Numbered from the stretch's first letter, positions 10,861-21,527 are shown. The stretch is DNA of 21,709 bases from Lingula anatina (GCF_001039355.2 NW_019773620.1:1-21709); one strand, 5' to 3'. The notes: generated by a model not told the origin, from the letters alone. Numbers and translations: made by a program.

Positions 10861-11288
10861 CTTACTTACTAAATTTCAAGTGTTATCTTAATCCTATTTA
10901 TCATATTTCAAAATCCACTGGTTAAAGGTGAGAGGAGTGCAGTTTTAAAAGTAAATTACTTTCCACTGTTCCGTCATTGTGAGTGTGTATGAGTGTGTGC
11001 TTCTGACTTGGCCTATAAATTTTCTGCAAAGTTAACATTTAGAGATACATGTACCAGTATACACTTACCATTAATTTGGACATCAATGAATCCAGGTGCA
11101 ATGATGGCATTTTTACAATCAATTTGAAAGTCTGCATAACCCTTTTCTACATAAAACAATTTCTCAGGGTCAATGATCTTTCCATCTCGCACCCACAAAT
11201 CTTCCACAAATATACTGTGATTACGGAGTATTCTACAGTTTTTGAACTGGAATATGTGGCTATCTGATACTGTCTTATTCCCTGGCAT
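6117..11288 (-). CDS. AMDHD2: N-acetylglucosamine-6-phosphate deacetylase (last exons not found; exon 7 duplicated)
   Basis: The enzyme removes acetate from GlcNAc-6-phosphate in the cytosol, feeding amino-sugar catabolism and counter-balancing hexosamine synthesis. Exons (minus) are 11288-11069, 10740-10601, 9785-9731, 9548-9339, 8985-8897 and 8725-8578, then either 8133-8004 (7a) or 6246-6117 (7b). All are GT-AG and in phase. About 331 residues are covered of the roughly 400 usual for the family. Motifs are NCRIL and [10 protein letters not shown] (exon 1), HGCTSFCPT (exon 2), [15 protein letters not shown] with the metal-binding Glu and RIVTLAPE (exon 4), GHS and THLFNAMLP with metal-binding His (exon 5), [12 protein letters not shown] and SDGIHTNP (exon 6), and LVTDA with the catalytic Asp (exon 7). 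The start is the ATG at 11288. The C-terminal ~75 residues (SIAPMD onward in the family) were not found. They may lie left of VMA21/COMMD5, or be lost. Confidence 0.9.
8004..8133 (-). CDS. AMDHD2: AMDHD2 exon 7a (copy of the catalytic exon nearer exon 6)
   Basis: This 130 nt exon reads [16 protein letters not shown] and ends TLCG-AG. It follows exon 6 (8578) after a 444 bp intron. Its donor (GAG|GTAGTC) is weaker than that of 7b, and its acceptor (CACATTACAG) has a poorer pyrimidine tract, so selection between the copies may depend on regulators. Joining 7a to 7b puts 7b out of frame and meets a TGA within 27 codons. Confidence 0.85.
10814..10860. repeat. (TTTA)n microsatellite in AMDHD2 intron 1
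   Basis: About 12 uninterrupted tetranucleotide units (TTAT register) run from 10814 to 10860 and pass into a short CTTA run to about 10870. It lies within the intron between exons 1 and 2 and does not affect coding sequence. Its length is likely polymorphic. Confidence 0.9.
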
Positions 11289-11683
11289 TCTGTTCTACAA
11301 ATTTTTACCACTGTTCATAATGAGGTAGCTGTTCTTTTTGTAGGCGAATATTCTGGTCAATGGTATGTCTCAGAGGTAGGTGTCAATATCTCACTGTTCA
11401 GTCAGACTGTACAAAATATAAATGCTTTTGTTAATAGCTAGTATGTGTAAGAAAAAATCAATCTGACATAAAGGCAATTAAGGTTATAACAAAGAGTGTG
11501 TGAAAGAGAGCTTGTGGTAACGATTGTTATTATAGACAAAAATGAATGCCTTAAGTTCTCAGCAATTAGCACTGAAACAACCAAAATAACGTACCGAGGT
11601 TCAACTTTCTCAGTTTTCGGTCTGAAGTGCCAGATATTGCGGTAAGTACATAGCATGAAACTTTGAAAGGCCGAAAATGAGGG
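11289..11683. other. 5' flank of AMDHD2, no gene seen
   Basis: This is sequence immediately upstream of the AMDHD2 start codon. It presumably holds the AMDHD2 5' UTR and promoter, but I could not identify a TATA box, CCAAT box or initiator with confidence. A minus-strand open frame at 11438-11797 runs into the dispersed repeat and shows no known domain. Confidence 0.4.
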
Positions 11684-11950
11684 AAACAAGGCAGCAAAGC
11701 TGTCAAATGTACAGACAAAAAGCAGGAAATAACAAAAAAGGCTACTGTCAATTCTGATGCAAAAATACATTATGTTAAACTGCAAATTCAACATCAAATT
11801 TTAATTATGCTCAACAGGTAATACCAACGTAAGTTAAATGTGTAACAAGCATAAGGCTTCAGGCCCATGGGAGTTCAAGTTCACACTTTGAAAATATATA
11901 ACTTCCAGAAAAAGAAGCCAATTAGACTGCTTTTCCAACTCAGGCTGCAT
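11684..11950. repeat. Dispersed repeat, copy A (267 bp)
   Basis: The interval matches 21153-21418 in direct orientation from AAACAAGGCAGCAAAGC to AACTCAGGCTGCAT, with roughly nine of ten bases identical and only short indels. No coding potential is shared. Terminal inverted repeats and target duplications are not evident, so it may be part of a larger degraded element. It sits between the AMDHD2 and CCDC169 starts and could lie in regulatory DNA. Confidence 0.85.
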
Positions 11951-12140
11951 GTCGATTTTTGAACTTGACCTGCGTTTTAGTAAGATCGATTACTCCTGAG
12001 AGTTTCATGACAACAGGCCTATCGGTTTTCCTTGAAATGTGTTTACAGTGTTGCATATATGTTGAAAAGTGATAAAAAAGCATAACTTCTACAATAATGG
12101 CCCGAACATCCTGATTTTCGAACTTGACCTGCATTTTATG
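11951..12140. repeat. Diverged internal repeat next to copy A
   Basis: GATTTTTGAACTTGACCTGC near 11953 recurs as GATTTTCGAACTTGACCTGC near 12112, about 160 bp apart. Both are followed by a similar TTTTA-rich tail. This looks like two diverged units of a tandem or composite repeat attached to copy A. No function can be given. Confidence 0.55.
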
Positions 12141-12248
12141 AAAATTCATCAGCTCTATAAATATAAAAACTGCCTTCCACTTATCGTGTTTACAATGAAA
12201 GTGCAAGGCGCCGGCGATGATGGCGACGACAGACGCAGGTGATGGCAA

Positions 12249-12278
12249 TATGTACAGACACATCTGTGTCTGTACATA
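12249..12278. repeat. Perfect 14 bp-arm palindrome
   Basis: TATGTACAGACACA (12249-12262) and its exact reverse complement (12265-12278) flank a two-base TC loop. It follows a small GC-rich patch (GGCGCCGGCG near 12209). The arms are too short for a microRNA precursor. It may be a repeat end or a cruciform-prone site. Confidence 0.75.
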
Positions 12279-12754
12279 AAAAAGGTTCAACAGCGATATG
12301 CATGATTTTGTACTAGTTTGTCGTAAACAGTGTTCTTTTTTTCTGCCTACATTGCTTACACAAAATATAATGATAAAGTTGAGCCATCTGAACAGTAAAA
12401 AAACAAAGATACATTTCAAATAGGGATAATACAATTCAATGAATGGAAAAGATATTCTCACCACCATAATCAGCTGACTCCCACCAAAACAATACCACGT
12501 GATATGGAATTTCAATATAAGCTCAACTATGAATAGCTTTCTTTTACTTTCAAAAATATCAAGATGACTCATGGATCCCAGTTGGAAACAAAACATCGAA
12601 TTGGAAGCATTTCATTAAAATAAATCGTTGTTTTAAATAATGGTTTCTATTTAACAAACACACACATTTGACAGGTGCCCCGTGAACGGTTACATCGGTC
12701 TGTATTCGTTTTCCTTTATTGTAGCTAAGGTCATGCTGATTTTTTAGTTTACAA
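12279..12754. other. 5' flank of CCDC169, no gene seen
   Basis: AT-rich DNA leads to the CCDC169 start codon at 12755. I looked for an RFX X-box, CCAAT and TATA elements and could not support any. A long minus-strand open frame across 11940-12596 lies mostly in repeat sequence and has no recognisable domain. Confidence 0.4.
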
Positions 12755-15178
12755 ATGGCGACCGAAGTTGACGAATTTGATTTGGAGCGGCTTAGAGCCG
12801 AAATTCAACAAGAGAAGCAGATGAGGTAGGTGGAATGACTCAAATAACTAAAGGGTTTGTATGCAAAATTGCGCTTCAAGTATTAATGTTTTTCAATTCT
12901 GCTTTTTGTACCCTGTGTTGATGACCCCGTTAATCATCCTTGTAACGTGTACGTGTACAATGTTGGTTGTGCATGTTTCTTGCCTCAGTTTTCGACCTTA
13001 AAAGCTATGCTTAAATGCTATGCTAAGAGACAGACTTACTTGTTTGGCAACCTGCATATTTGAGCAGGGTACTTGTAGCACTGAAGTTAACAGTTATTAT
13101 TATAATTATAAGCAAGAAGCATGAGTTGCGGCCACATTATTTAATATTATTTTATACTCCGTATATAGAAAGAGCAGTGATCTGAATTCATCATTTTACA
13201 GAGAAATGCTGGACCAATCCTCAGCAGAACTCAAGCTTACTGTCCAAGAACTGGAAAAAAGGTTTGACACTATTGATGACGAAGGGAATGAGTGGAAGAC
13301 ACGCTACGAGACACAGGTTGAAATGAATCAACAGCTAGAAAAACAGGTTCTGGTTTTGCAAGAGAAAGCAGATGAAGCAAGGAAAACGTTGAAAGAAGGT
13401 ATTTTCCCTTTTGCTTACAGTAAGCATATATATACTAATATGAGCATTTATTCAGTGAGTGTTTCAACATTTGAATTTAATTTTAGGGACAAACAAGTTA
13501 TTCCCTCCTCCTTTGCCCAAATAAAATTGCATTCATTTGCCATCTCTCACTAAAAGGGACAAGCAGCTTAATATCTGAATCACAGGGATAATAAAAAATA
13601 TCCAAATCACATCTTTTTTTCTACAAAGGTATGGCCTGTGTTCTTTGTTTACACATCTTTGCATTTCAACTGTCCAAAACACAACTGGATATTGACAATC
13701 TGCTACACTGATAATAATCAGGTTCAAAATCACTGAACAGCAATAGTCCTTGATCGGAGGACTGAACAATATTTAAATTGTTGAATCTCTGTATTTCAGG
13801 TAAAACGGCAAAGGATCCCAGTAGACAGGCAGTAAGCTTAAAGCAAGGGGATGATTTTAATGATGTAAGTATACAGTTTTATTACTCTTTGATCTCTGAA
13901 TGCAGTAATTAATAAAATGGTAAGGGAATATGTCATAGTGTCTGATTGACACTTTGGCCTTAAACAATGGTGCTTTTCAGTATGAGTTATAAACATGTCT
14001 AAGTGACAGAAAATGTAAATGGCTGTTTATAAATTAAAACCATTTTAGAAATAGCAGACAACTATTTTTTGGAAAAAAATGTGTGAATGAGTTTACAACC
14101 ATTATAAAAATAAATAACCTTATTGGGGTTGCAAAATACTTGGTTAAATATATTGAAATATGGTGTGAAATAGTGCATGTATTTGATTTGATATTTTTCA
14201 GTGCAGAAAAAGTATAATTTGTATTTAAATATGCAAAAAATAATGCTATGCAAAATTGCCCTCTATAGCCACAATATTTTAATAGCACTGAGTACTTTTT
14301 TGTTTCAGGCCAATCCACACACAGTAAAACAGATGGAGAGGGAGAAGCAAAGCTTGAACAGCCAACTGAGAGACCTAGAATGGAGACTGGATCAAGAATC
14401 AAAGGTATGTTCTTTCTTATATGGACTTTGATTAACTGAAATGAATACATTTTTGACAGTAGCATGATTAAACAGAAGGCATCAAACAGCGTGACAATTA
14501 AGTTTCAAAAACACTGTTTAATATTGGTATTTAATCCGAAAACTTCTATTTAAATATCTTCATAGTAGAACCACCTTGCACACGTTTTTATATCTTTTCA
14601 TTTTTTTTAGATAATTGATTTTTTAAAGTAATTTTACTTTGACAAACTATTCCTAATTTAAAAGTGATGTTAACAATTTTACTGAGAGAAACTTTTGAAA
14701 AGTAAGTTTTGGATATCTGAAGTTTGATTATGATTTTCTTCAGGCATACCATAAAGCAAATGATGAACGCAAACAGTATGTGACAGAAATAAACATGGCT
14801 AAGTACCAGGTAGAACACATTAAGAAGGCAGGATATAAGGAAGGGGAACAATCTCCAAGGTAAACTGGCCAGTTAAAATTCCTCTAGCTCTAAATTTTAA
14901 TCATTAAGACCATTTGCACATAACTAACTCGAACACAGTCAAAAATGACTGCAGTTGTGTTTTCCTTCACTTTAATATGTCAAGCATTTCAGTATCGTCT
15001 CATTTTTACCACCAAATCTTTCACAGCAAGTAGCCACACTAAGGGTAATTAACAGATAACAACCCTCTTGTTTTGCAGGAACATCCCATCAGACCGCAGA
15101 ATACTAGATCCACAGAAAGGTCCCATCAAGAAAACTGCTGCTGTCAAAAGTTTGCCTAAGTTAGACAGTGAGCAGTGA
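12755..15178 (+). CDS. CCDC169: Coiled-coil domain-containing protein 169 (complete, six exons)
   Basis: The function of CCDC169 is not known to me. Exons are 12755-12825, 13202-13398, 13800-13864, 14309-14404, 14744-14859 and 15079-15178. All introns are GT-AG and the phases join, giving 214 residues, similar to the vertebrate protein. The signature is GNEWKTRYETQ (about residues 52-62) followed by QLEKQVLVLQEKA. A second block in exon 4, MEREKQSLNSQLRDLEWRLDQES, and AYHKANDERKQYVTEI in exon 5 also match the vertebrate order. Most of residues 10-180 are charged heptads typical of coiled coil. The tail is basic (GPIKKTAAVKSLPK), as in vertebrates. The start ATGGCG at 12755 follows an in-frame-neutral AT leader. 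The gene is head-to-head with AMDHD2, with 1.47 kb between starts. Confidence 0.9.
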
Positions 15179-16950
15179 GAGGGGCCCTACTTTCTCCCAG
15201 CTTCTTACCATTGTGCCATATACTGGGAAGTCTAATCCGTCCTTTTGGATTATCAAACATTCCATATGTCATCAGGAATTCCCAATATCTTATTTGCTTT
15301 GATTTTCTTTTCTTTATTTTGTTAATAATGTATATTGCTTAGAATGCTGCTTAAGAAATGATTTTTTTTCATCTCTTACTTTGGAACTGAACTGATGTCA
15401 ACTGTTGGACACCAATGGAAGGTTTCAATATAAGATTTCTGTACATGTATTATAGTAATGTGCAGTAACATGAAAGTACAATGTTTTTGTTTCCATTTTC
15501 TAGTCATATAATATATTTTGATACAATATCATATGTACTTGGAGGGTTTGAATGTATGTAAAGATTTATTGTCATATATATAGATATCTTAGATTTCGTA
15601 TATCTATCTACTAGTAAACGTATTTGAATACGTCTGGAATGATTATTTATAAACAAAGTAATTTAATCATACTAATTCTTAGCATATTAGATGGTTTCAG
15701 GGAAGTTTAATGTCCTAGGTCTGTCTGTGCGTTGTCAACCTAGCTCATGTTGAGAAAAATAGTTAATGAAGCTATCAGTAATTGTTATTTAATGTTAAAT
15801 AGTCAGAGTTATTCATGAGTATAATGCAAAATCTTTTTGCTTCCTGCATGTTGTTTTCACACATTTTGAAGTAATTTTGTGACGGAGGTAAAATTGTACA
15901 ACATCTGGATTTTTCAGTGCTTTTGCTGGTCAAAAGTTATTCATATTCTTTATGTTTTGCCTCACTCATTTACGTAAATTATTACTCTAAATATTTCGCA
16001 TTGTAGAATTTATAAAATTCTTCTAAAATATAATATTGTCGAAAGTAAAACAAATTATTTCAATATTAATTGCAGTTATATATTGTTGTGATGCTACTGA
16101 TTCAAAAGTGATTTATAGTATAAAGAGTAAGTGCAATGATAATATATGATTATTTGTTTTTGATGGATCTAATAAAAAAAACTGATCATGTGTCGTGCCT
16201 TTTAAAATTTAAATATTTTAAAACTCTCCTTTTCAGAAACAAACACATTCAAGCTTTTATAACACCACATTCTGCAACACACACCCCACACACACTAGTT
16301 ACAAAGGCTTTTAAAAACTTTTAAAAACGGTCAACACTGAAACTCTTCATTGTGGATGAGAGGCATTGAGCGCTCTTAGACCTGAGACTAGTTCCATTTT
16401 GTCACAAGGGCGTGGCACTAGCGGTAAATCAATATGTCCTCTCCCGTCTTCTGGGCTCCTTGGAATAGCAACTTAAAATTCCATTTAAAAACAGAAGGAC
16501 AGATTTATTAACTCTATATGTTGCATTGGTCATTCAATCGTATCCCACATGCCGAACGTTATCAACTAGTATTAGATTTAAAACGGCTTTCCTAAAACAT
16601 TAATGCTGATCGCGTAAAATACCTGACTGATAAAACTTGCATGCATAGTATGCATAGTCACCATAACAAAAATTGATGGCTAAAAGCTATGTGTACACAT
16701 TCATTATGTTGTGATAAAATCGGGATACATGTTATGTTGTGACTGTGATCGCTCGATAAATCTAAAATATACAGAAAACGATCTTAACATTTTATAAACT
16801 GGGGAAGAGTATTTTAAAATACAATTTTTTTTTCGACAGTCGAGAGACATTGATAGAGGTGTTTTTGCGATCTAATATGACGACACAAAGTAGCGTTAGG
16901 TGCCGTCAGGGTATAAGCGCAAGTTACGTAAAATTCGCCTTGCGCCACGT
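15179..16950. other. CCDC169 3' flank and spacer, no gene seen
   Basis: AT-rich sequence with no similarity-bearing frame on either strand. AATAAA at 16171-16176 is the clearest polyadenylation hexamer downstream of CCDC169, but it would imply a 3' UTR of about 1 kb. A closer variant signal may be used instead. A CA-rich patch lies near 16275-16300. Confidence 0.45.
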
Positions 16951-16976
16951 TGACGTCACAACAAAAACTCACGTCA
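16951..16976. promoter_or_regulatory. Full CRE plus half-site upstream of the ASB17-like gene
   Basis: TGACGTCA at 16951-16958 is a perfect palindromic cAMP response element, and CGTCA at 16972-16976 is a half-site. The full site ends 71 bases before the start codon at 17030, within a locally CG-richer stretch. CREB/CREM proteins bind this motif in animals. Mammalian ASB17 is testis-restricted, and CREM drives many testis genes, so the pairing is suggestive. Function is inferred from sequence only. Confidence 0.6.
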
Positions 16977-17029
16977 CGTAAAAAGATCGTTTAATACAAA
17001 TGTACATTTGAAGTCATTGTCAATTCAAG

Positions 17030-18555
17030 ATGTCAACAGTGTGTATAGGACAGGGGCCGACAGAAAGAAATATTTTCTGTAAACTCAGTGATCACTACGG
17101 AAGATGGGGATTCACTTTTCCCGAGAAGACCAAGAAGATGACGCGATTTTTGTACGAATATATACGAGCGCAAGGTACCTACTGTTTTACAGAAGTCAAT
17201 GAAAAACGCCCAAATAAAGAAACTCTTTGAAGAGTCTTATTTGTACTACCCGTACTGATTAATAATTTGAAAACTGTTAGAAATTGATGCAGTGTTGCAA
17301 AATCCTCAATAGAAAACACCGGTGCCCTTGAATAGGCCAAGGCACTTTTTAGTATTAAAAAGCAAACATCAATAACAGCGCGTAATTTTAGAATAAGATT
17401 GAAGACGACTTTACAAAGTTTCCTTGATAGGCCTAATACAAGTGTTCAACACCTTAAATCTATTTTCAAGGTAACTATAAGCGCGTGGTAGAGCGACTGG
17501 TAGAAGACGGTCTGGATTACTATGACAAGAGTACTTCTCTACATCCACACGACAACAATGCTAGGAATGCAATATACATGTCGGCCCATCTATGTGAAAA
17601 ATTTGACATCCAATCATCGGACCTCTTATATAGGCTTTTTATGACCATACACAAATTCGAGAAATCATTTGAGAAACTCTTTGTCTTCTTGGATCCGCTG
17701 ATGAGCTTAGATGACGTGCGATCTTGTACGCTGTATTCTCAAACTTCTAAAGGTACACTGAACGCGGAGAACTGCATTACCACAGAACGGTTAAACATCT
17801 TGGAGTATTTTCTACGACAGGCCAACAGAGTCAAGATCTCCATTCCCCGGCCCGACTGGGATACTAGCGCCTTCGTGATACGGCATGACCCCTACGTCCG
17901 ATGGAGCCACACCCTGTTTGCTGAGTGGCTTGACGAAAACCTTCGATTGGTTGACATTAACATGCCAGGATCGCGCGGGAAAACGCCTCTAATGCTCGCA
18001 TGCTGCTCAGAGAGTCCTGAGGCTGTTCTGATGCTACTTCGCTACGGCGCCAACCCCATGAAGCCTACGTATCCCCGTCACTTCTGGGGCAACGATAATG
18101 TGGACCTCCAGTTTTTGACGGGCGCGGCCTCTTACTGTTACCCACTTCACACGTTAGTGACAAAACTTAACGCTAACGTGTTTTGGAAGACGCACGCTGA
18201 GTTTATGGACCCCGCCATTAGAGAAGAAATTTCTAAGCGACAGAAAGTAAGAGAAGCCCGTCTGATACGTTGCATCGAGTATTTCGCTCGTGCTCTGCTA
18301 AGGCTGTCGGTGAGAGTGATAGAGGCGAGGAATTCCCGTCATCACACGGCGTCGTACCTGGGCGGGTTCTACCTCCACCCCGTCTACAGTGACGCGTTCC
18401 TGCGCTCGCGGACGCATGGGCCGGCCGAGCTCCAACATATCTGCCGCTTCTACATAAGACAGAGTTTGCATACCAACTTCCAGCTGCCGCAAGGAATTTA
18501 CTCGCTGCCCCTGCCGACGCGACTAAAGGAGTATGTGGATTTATTGAGAGACTGA
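17030..18555 (+). CDS. ASB17: Ankyrin repeat and SOCS box protein, ASB17-like (complete, two exons)
   Basis: ASB proteins use their SOCS box to recruit elongin B/C and cullin-5, making substrate adaptors of a ubiquitin ligase. Exons are 17030-17174 and 17471-18555 (GT-AG, splitting a glycine codon), giving 409 residues. The N-terminus has RNIFCKLSDHYGRWGF, reminiscent of ASB17. One clear ankyrin repeat is at residues 217-246 (GKTPLMLACC ... LLRYGANP). The SOCS box at about 367-406 has a BC box (ELQHICRFYI) and an exact Cul5-box LPLP. The segment QLPQGIYSLPLPTRL closely parallels the ASB17 C-terminus. At 409 residues it is about 100 longer than mammalian ASB17, so it may be a broader ASB homologue. 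The large exon is clearly richer in G+C than its surroundings. SOCS/ankyrin identity is firm; the ASB17 assignment is moderate. Confidence 0.8.
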
Positions 18556-18766
18556 ACAGCTTTGGGAACGTTGCGAATGAAAAACATACCAAAGCATTGG
18601 GCTAGAATCTATCAAGAATCTGGCATTTCGTCGCGTTACGCGTTCCACTGTTATTTCACTGGTTTTCCTCTCAATAGAAGAGTAAAGCTTTCAAAGGTAG
18701 GAGGACGAGTTCGAATCTAAGAAACAAATGAGATGCAGATCTTGATATTTATCAGTTCATCGCGCG

Positions 18767-18772
18767 AATAAA
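18767..18772 (+). terminator. Candidate polyadenylation signal of the ASB17-like gene
   Basis: AATAAA lies 211 bases after the stop codon. Further hexamers occur at 18973-18983. Distance and context fit a normal 3' UTR, but no transcript end can be seen. Confidence 0.5.
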
Positions 18773-19492
18773 TCTGGACAAAGTAAGCTACAAATATATC
18801 TTTCAAAAAACTTACTCAACTACACTTAAAACATCTTTGCGGTTTATTGTAAGTTTACTTACTGTGAACACATAATTCTCAAAGCCGAGAATTTCTTATA
18901 AATGTGACCCATAACAATTATGATGGCAGTTTTTAATGTGAAAAATGTTCTTCTCATATTATCATGTTTACAAATAAAATAAAGACAATGCGAGGGAATG
19001 TTTGTCACGCACTTTCAAAAATCTTTGAAAAATTGTAAAATTGGTCGGACTTCAAAGACAGATTTAAACTCAATTCTAATCTAAGTGCTTAGAAAAGTAT
19101 ACAATACAAAAAACAAAATTATGCCCACGTTTGACATATGCATTTCATCAAAATGACCACTTCTTGAATATCATAAAAATATCATAAAAACGGATATAAC
19201 TGTGTATAACAATAAAAAATACCATTCAGATCTTTTCATCCAACAAAGCCTTTCTGGCTTGAGATTCATTTTTTTTCTTTGGTATCCAACCAGTGAAAAT
19301 ACAAGTACATGGCACGTAAAACAACATTCAAAGACATATTCTTCTGACAAAACTACTGACCAAGCTTTGCACTGGACAAGCTATCCTGTATGGCATATAA
19401 AACATAATTTCAATGGTTTGTTAACTATACTTAGAACTTATAAACTCAAATGTCTTTGTCACAAAAGCATCATACTGAAATTGTCCCCAACA
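18773..19492. other. Spacer between convergent ASB17-like and PFAS genes, no gene seen
   Basis: AT-rich sequence. A plus-strand open frame from 19202 to 19636 runs into the foldback element and has no recognisable domain. TTTATT at 18843-18848 is AATAAA on the minus strand and is a distant candidate signal for PFAS. Confidence 0.4.
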
Positions 19493-19928
19493 CATAGACT
19501 GCATTCCCAGAGATTTAGATCGATCCATCCGGATCGACCTAACTCCCTGGGTGTTCACGCTAAATTGCTGTCAGCCGAGCGCACACGACAGTTAATTACC
19601 CCCTTACATCTTTTAGTAGACGGGACAGACATTTAAGCCGGCTAAGCTGACAGTAATCTAGTGAGACTCCCCACGGGGAATGTGGGAATGGGGTCATACA
19701 CCCCATTTCCATAGATTTTTAGATCGATCTATCCCTGTGGAGAGTCTCACTAGATTACTGTCAGCTTGGCCAGCTTAAGTGTCTGTCCCGTCTACTAAAA
19801 GCTGTAAGGGGGTAATTAACTATGGTGCCTGCTCGGCTGACTGCAATTTAGCGTGAACCCCCAGGGAGTTAGGTCGATCTAAAACTTAATCTTTAGATCG
19901 ATCTAAATCTCTAGGAAAGCACCCATAG
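19493..19928. mobile_element. Foldback (MITE-like) element with ~200 bp inverted arms
   Basis: The left arm (about 19493-19693) is matched by the reverse complement of the right arm (about 19700-19928). Shared blocks include AGAGATTTAGATCGATC, CCTAACTCCCTGGG, GTTCACGCTAAATTGC, TTAATTACCCCCTTACA, TTTAGTAGACGGGACAGACA and CTGACAGTAATCTAGTGAGA, with scattered substitutions. The arms meet at GGAATGGGGT / ACCCCATTTCC. The right arm carries an extra AGATCGATCT-containing stretch. There is no coding capacity, so any movement would depend on an enzyme supplied elsewhere. The target duplication is unclear (possibly TA). It lies just downstream of the PFAS stop codon and probably within its 3' UTR. Confidence 0.85.
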
Positions 19929-19959
19929 TTAAGTACTATTTCCCCAAAATGAGACCTAG

Positions 19960-21101
19960 CTAATTCTGTAAACACCAATTATGAGCATTCTGGAACATTC
20001 TCAACCATGGTGATGTTGCTGTCGTTTCCTTCCATTCCTGCGGCATCCAAGGCCATTGCCAGGGCAACACACATCTCTCGGGGTGAGGCATCATGGCAAG
20101 ATGGCGGCCATCTTCAGAGCAGACAGCACAAGTGCCATCTGGTGAGCCATTAGGATTGAGTGGATACTTCATGGTGGGGTTGCCCAAGTCATCCACAAAA
20201 GCCATTGGTAATAAATGTTTGGATTTGTGGGAGTCATGGATAGAATTGTTTTTGAAGACAAAACGGCCTGAAATAAAAGAGAGGGAATTTGAGAAGTTTT
20301 CTGCGCGGAATTATACTGCACATATACTATAGTCCTTGTACAAATTTTGCACTTATTTTTGAAGTTGTCCAAAAATACATTTTTGAAAGTAAAAAATCCA
20401 CTCAATTTCATCACTTTGGTAATATGATTGAGCACTAAAGTACATGCCAGATCCATTTCATTTTCTTGGGCTCAATTTGAAAGATTGGTTTAAAAGCCTT
20501 ACAGCAGATTCCAAGCAACTTTTAATTTTAGTGTTACTGTCACTTTACCACACAGCTTACATGGTTTTTTGAAATTATCCTTTAAAAAATATAGATTTAT
20601 TCACCTTCCCCATGAGCTATCCATATTCCAATGACTGAGCCCTCCATGCCCTGTAACATGATGGCTGGGCTGGGCAGGATCTTCACTGTAGGGAAACGAG
20701 ACTCATATCTACCAGACTCATTGTGATCCAGGAACAAACCTTGGTTGTGAGTTTCTTCTGAAATGTGAGCTAGCTATTTTAATAAACATGTAAATGAAAC
20801 AGATAATCACATCTACATAAGAGACCATGTAACTAAGCCTAGGAATTAAATTTCATACCCCTTTTACATATTATTTTCATTCACCCATGAAAATTCCATG
20901 CACATGCCTTTAAGCTAAAAAAGTTTCAAACATGAATATTGTTGCCCTTACCTGTATAGTCGTCAAGAGGGGCCACCCAGCCCAGAAGTGCCATCAGCTG
21001 GCAGCCATTACACACTCCCAGACTAAATGTGTCAGGTCTGGTCCTGAACGCATCCAACTGAGAACGCACCTTGGAATTGAACAAACATGTCGCTGCCCAG
21101 C
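19960..21101 (-). CDS. PFAS: Phosphoribosylformylglycinamidine synthase, C-terminal three exons
   Basis: PFAS (FGAM synthase) converts FGAR and glutamine to FGAM in cytosolic purine synthesis. The visible part is the C-terminal class I glutamine amidotransferase domain. Exons (minus) are 21101-20952, 20757-20605 and 20267-19960. All are GT-AG and in phase, ending at a TAG at 19960-19962. The nucleophile cysteine is in LGVCNGCQLMALLGW, and the catalytic His and Glu are in MMPHPER. NESGRYESRF, GIWIAHGEG, KYPLNPNGSP and TSPWLRMFQNA also match the family closely. The upstream exons lie right of the window. The exon before 21101 was not found within 600 bp, where dispersed repeats occupy the intron. 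The gene is tail-to-tail with the ASB17-like gene. Confidence 0.93.
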
Positions 21102-21152
21102 CTAATCAAAATTTTTAAAAGATGAACATCATTTACCTAAGCTATTTTATAT

Positions 21153-21418
21153 AAACAAGGCAGCAAAGCTGTCAAATGTACAGACAAAAGAAGGAAAAAA
21201 CAAAATAGGGTACAGTCAATTCTGATGCAAAAGTACATTATGTTAAACTGCAAATTCAACATCAAATTTTAATTATGCTCAACAGGTATTTCCAATGTAA
21301 GTAAAATGTGTAACAAGCATTAGGTTTCAGCCCCATAGGAGTTCAAGTTCACACTCTGAAAATGTATAACTTCCAGAAAAAGAAGTCAATTAGACTGCTT
21401 TTCCAACTCAGGCTGCAT
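21153..21418. repeat. Dispersed repeat, copy B (266 bp) in a PFAS intron
   Basis: Direct-orientation match to 11684-11950 over its whole length, with about nine of ten bases identical. It begins AAACAAGGCAGCAAAGC and ends AACTCAGGCTGCAT. It has no coding capacity. Confidence 0.85.
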
Positions 21419-21527
21419 TTTAGTCCTGTATTTCTTTTTTGAAAGTTTGGCAATCATAAGTAACATGGTTTTCCCATAATGGTTTTCATGGCAGCAGCAC
21501 CCAAAATTGTGTGTTCTTCTATTCTGA

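Noticed and set aside
12249-12278. Hairpin considered as a microRNA precursor
   Set aside because: Fourteen-base arms with a two-base loop are too short for a Dicer-type precursor.
11940-12596. 218-codon minus-strand open frame
   Set aside because: It overlaps repeat units, has a hydrophobic AT-driven composition and no domain, and lacks a supported splice or promoter context.
18233-18592. 119-codon minus-strand frame
   Set aside because: It is the antisense shadow of the ASB17-like coding exon, opened by its higher G+C content.
18697-18725. GAGTTCGAATCT, resembling a tRNA B box
   Set aside because: The flanking bases do not pair as a T arm, and no A box or acceptor stem is found upstream.
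19202-19636. 144-codon plus-strand open frame
   Set aside because: Its 3' third is the left arm of the foldback element and the rest has no recognisable motif.
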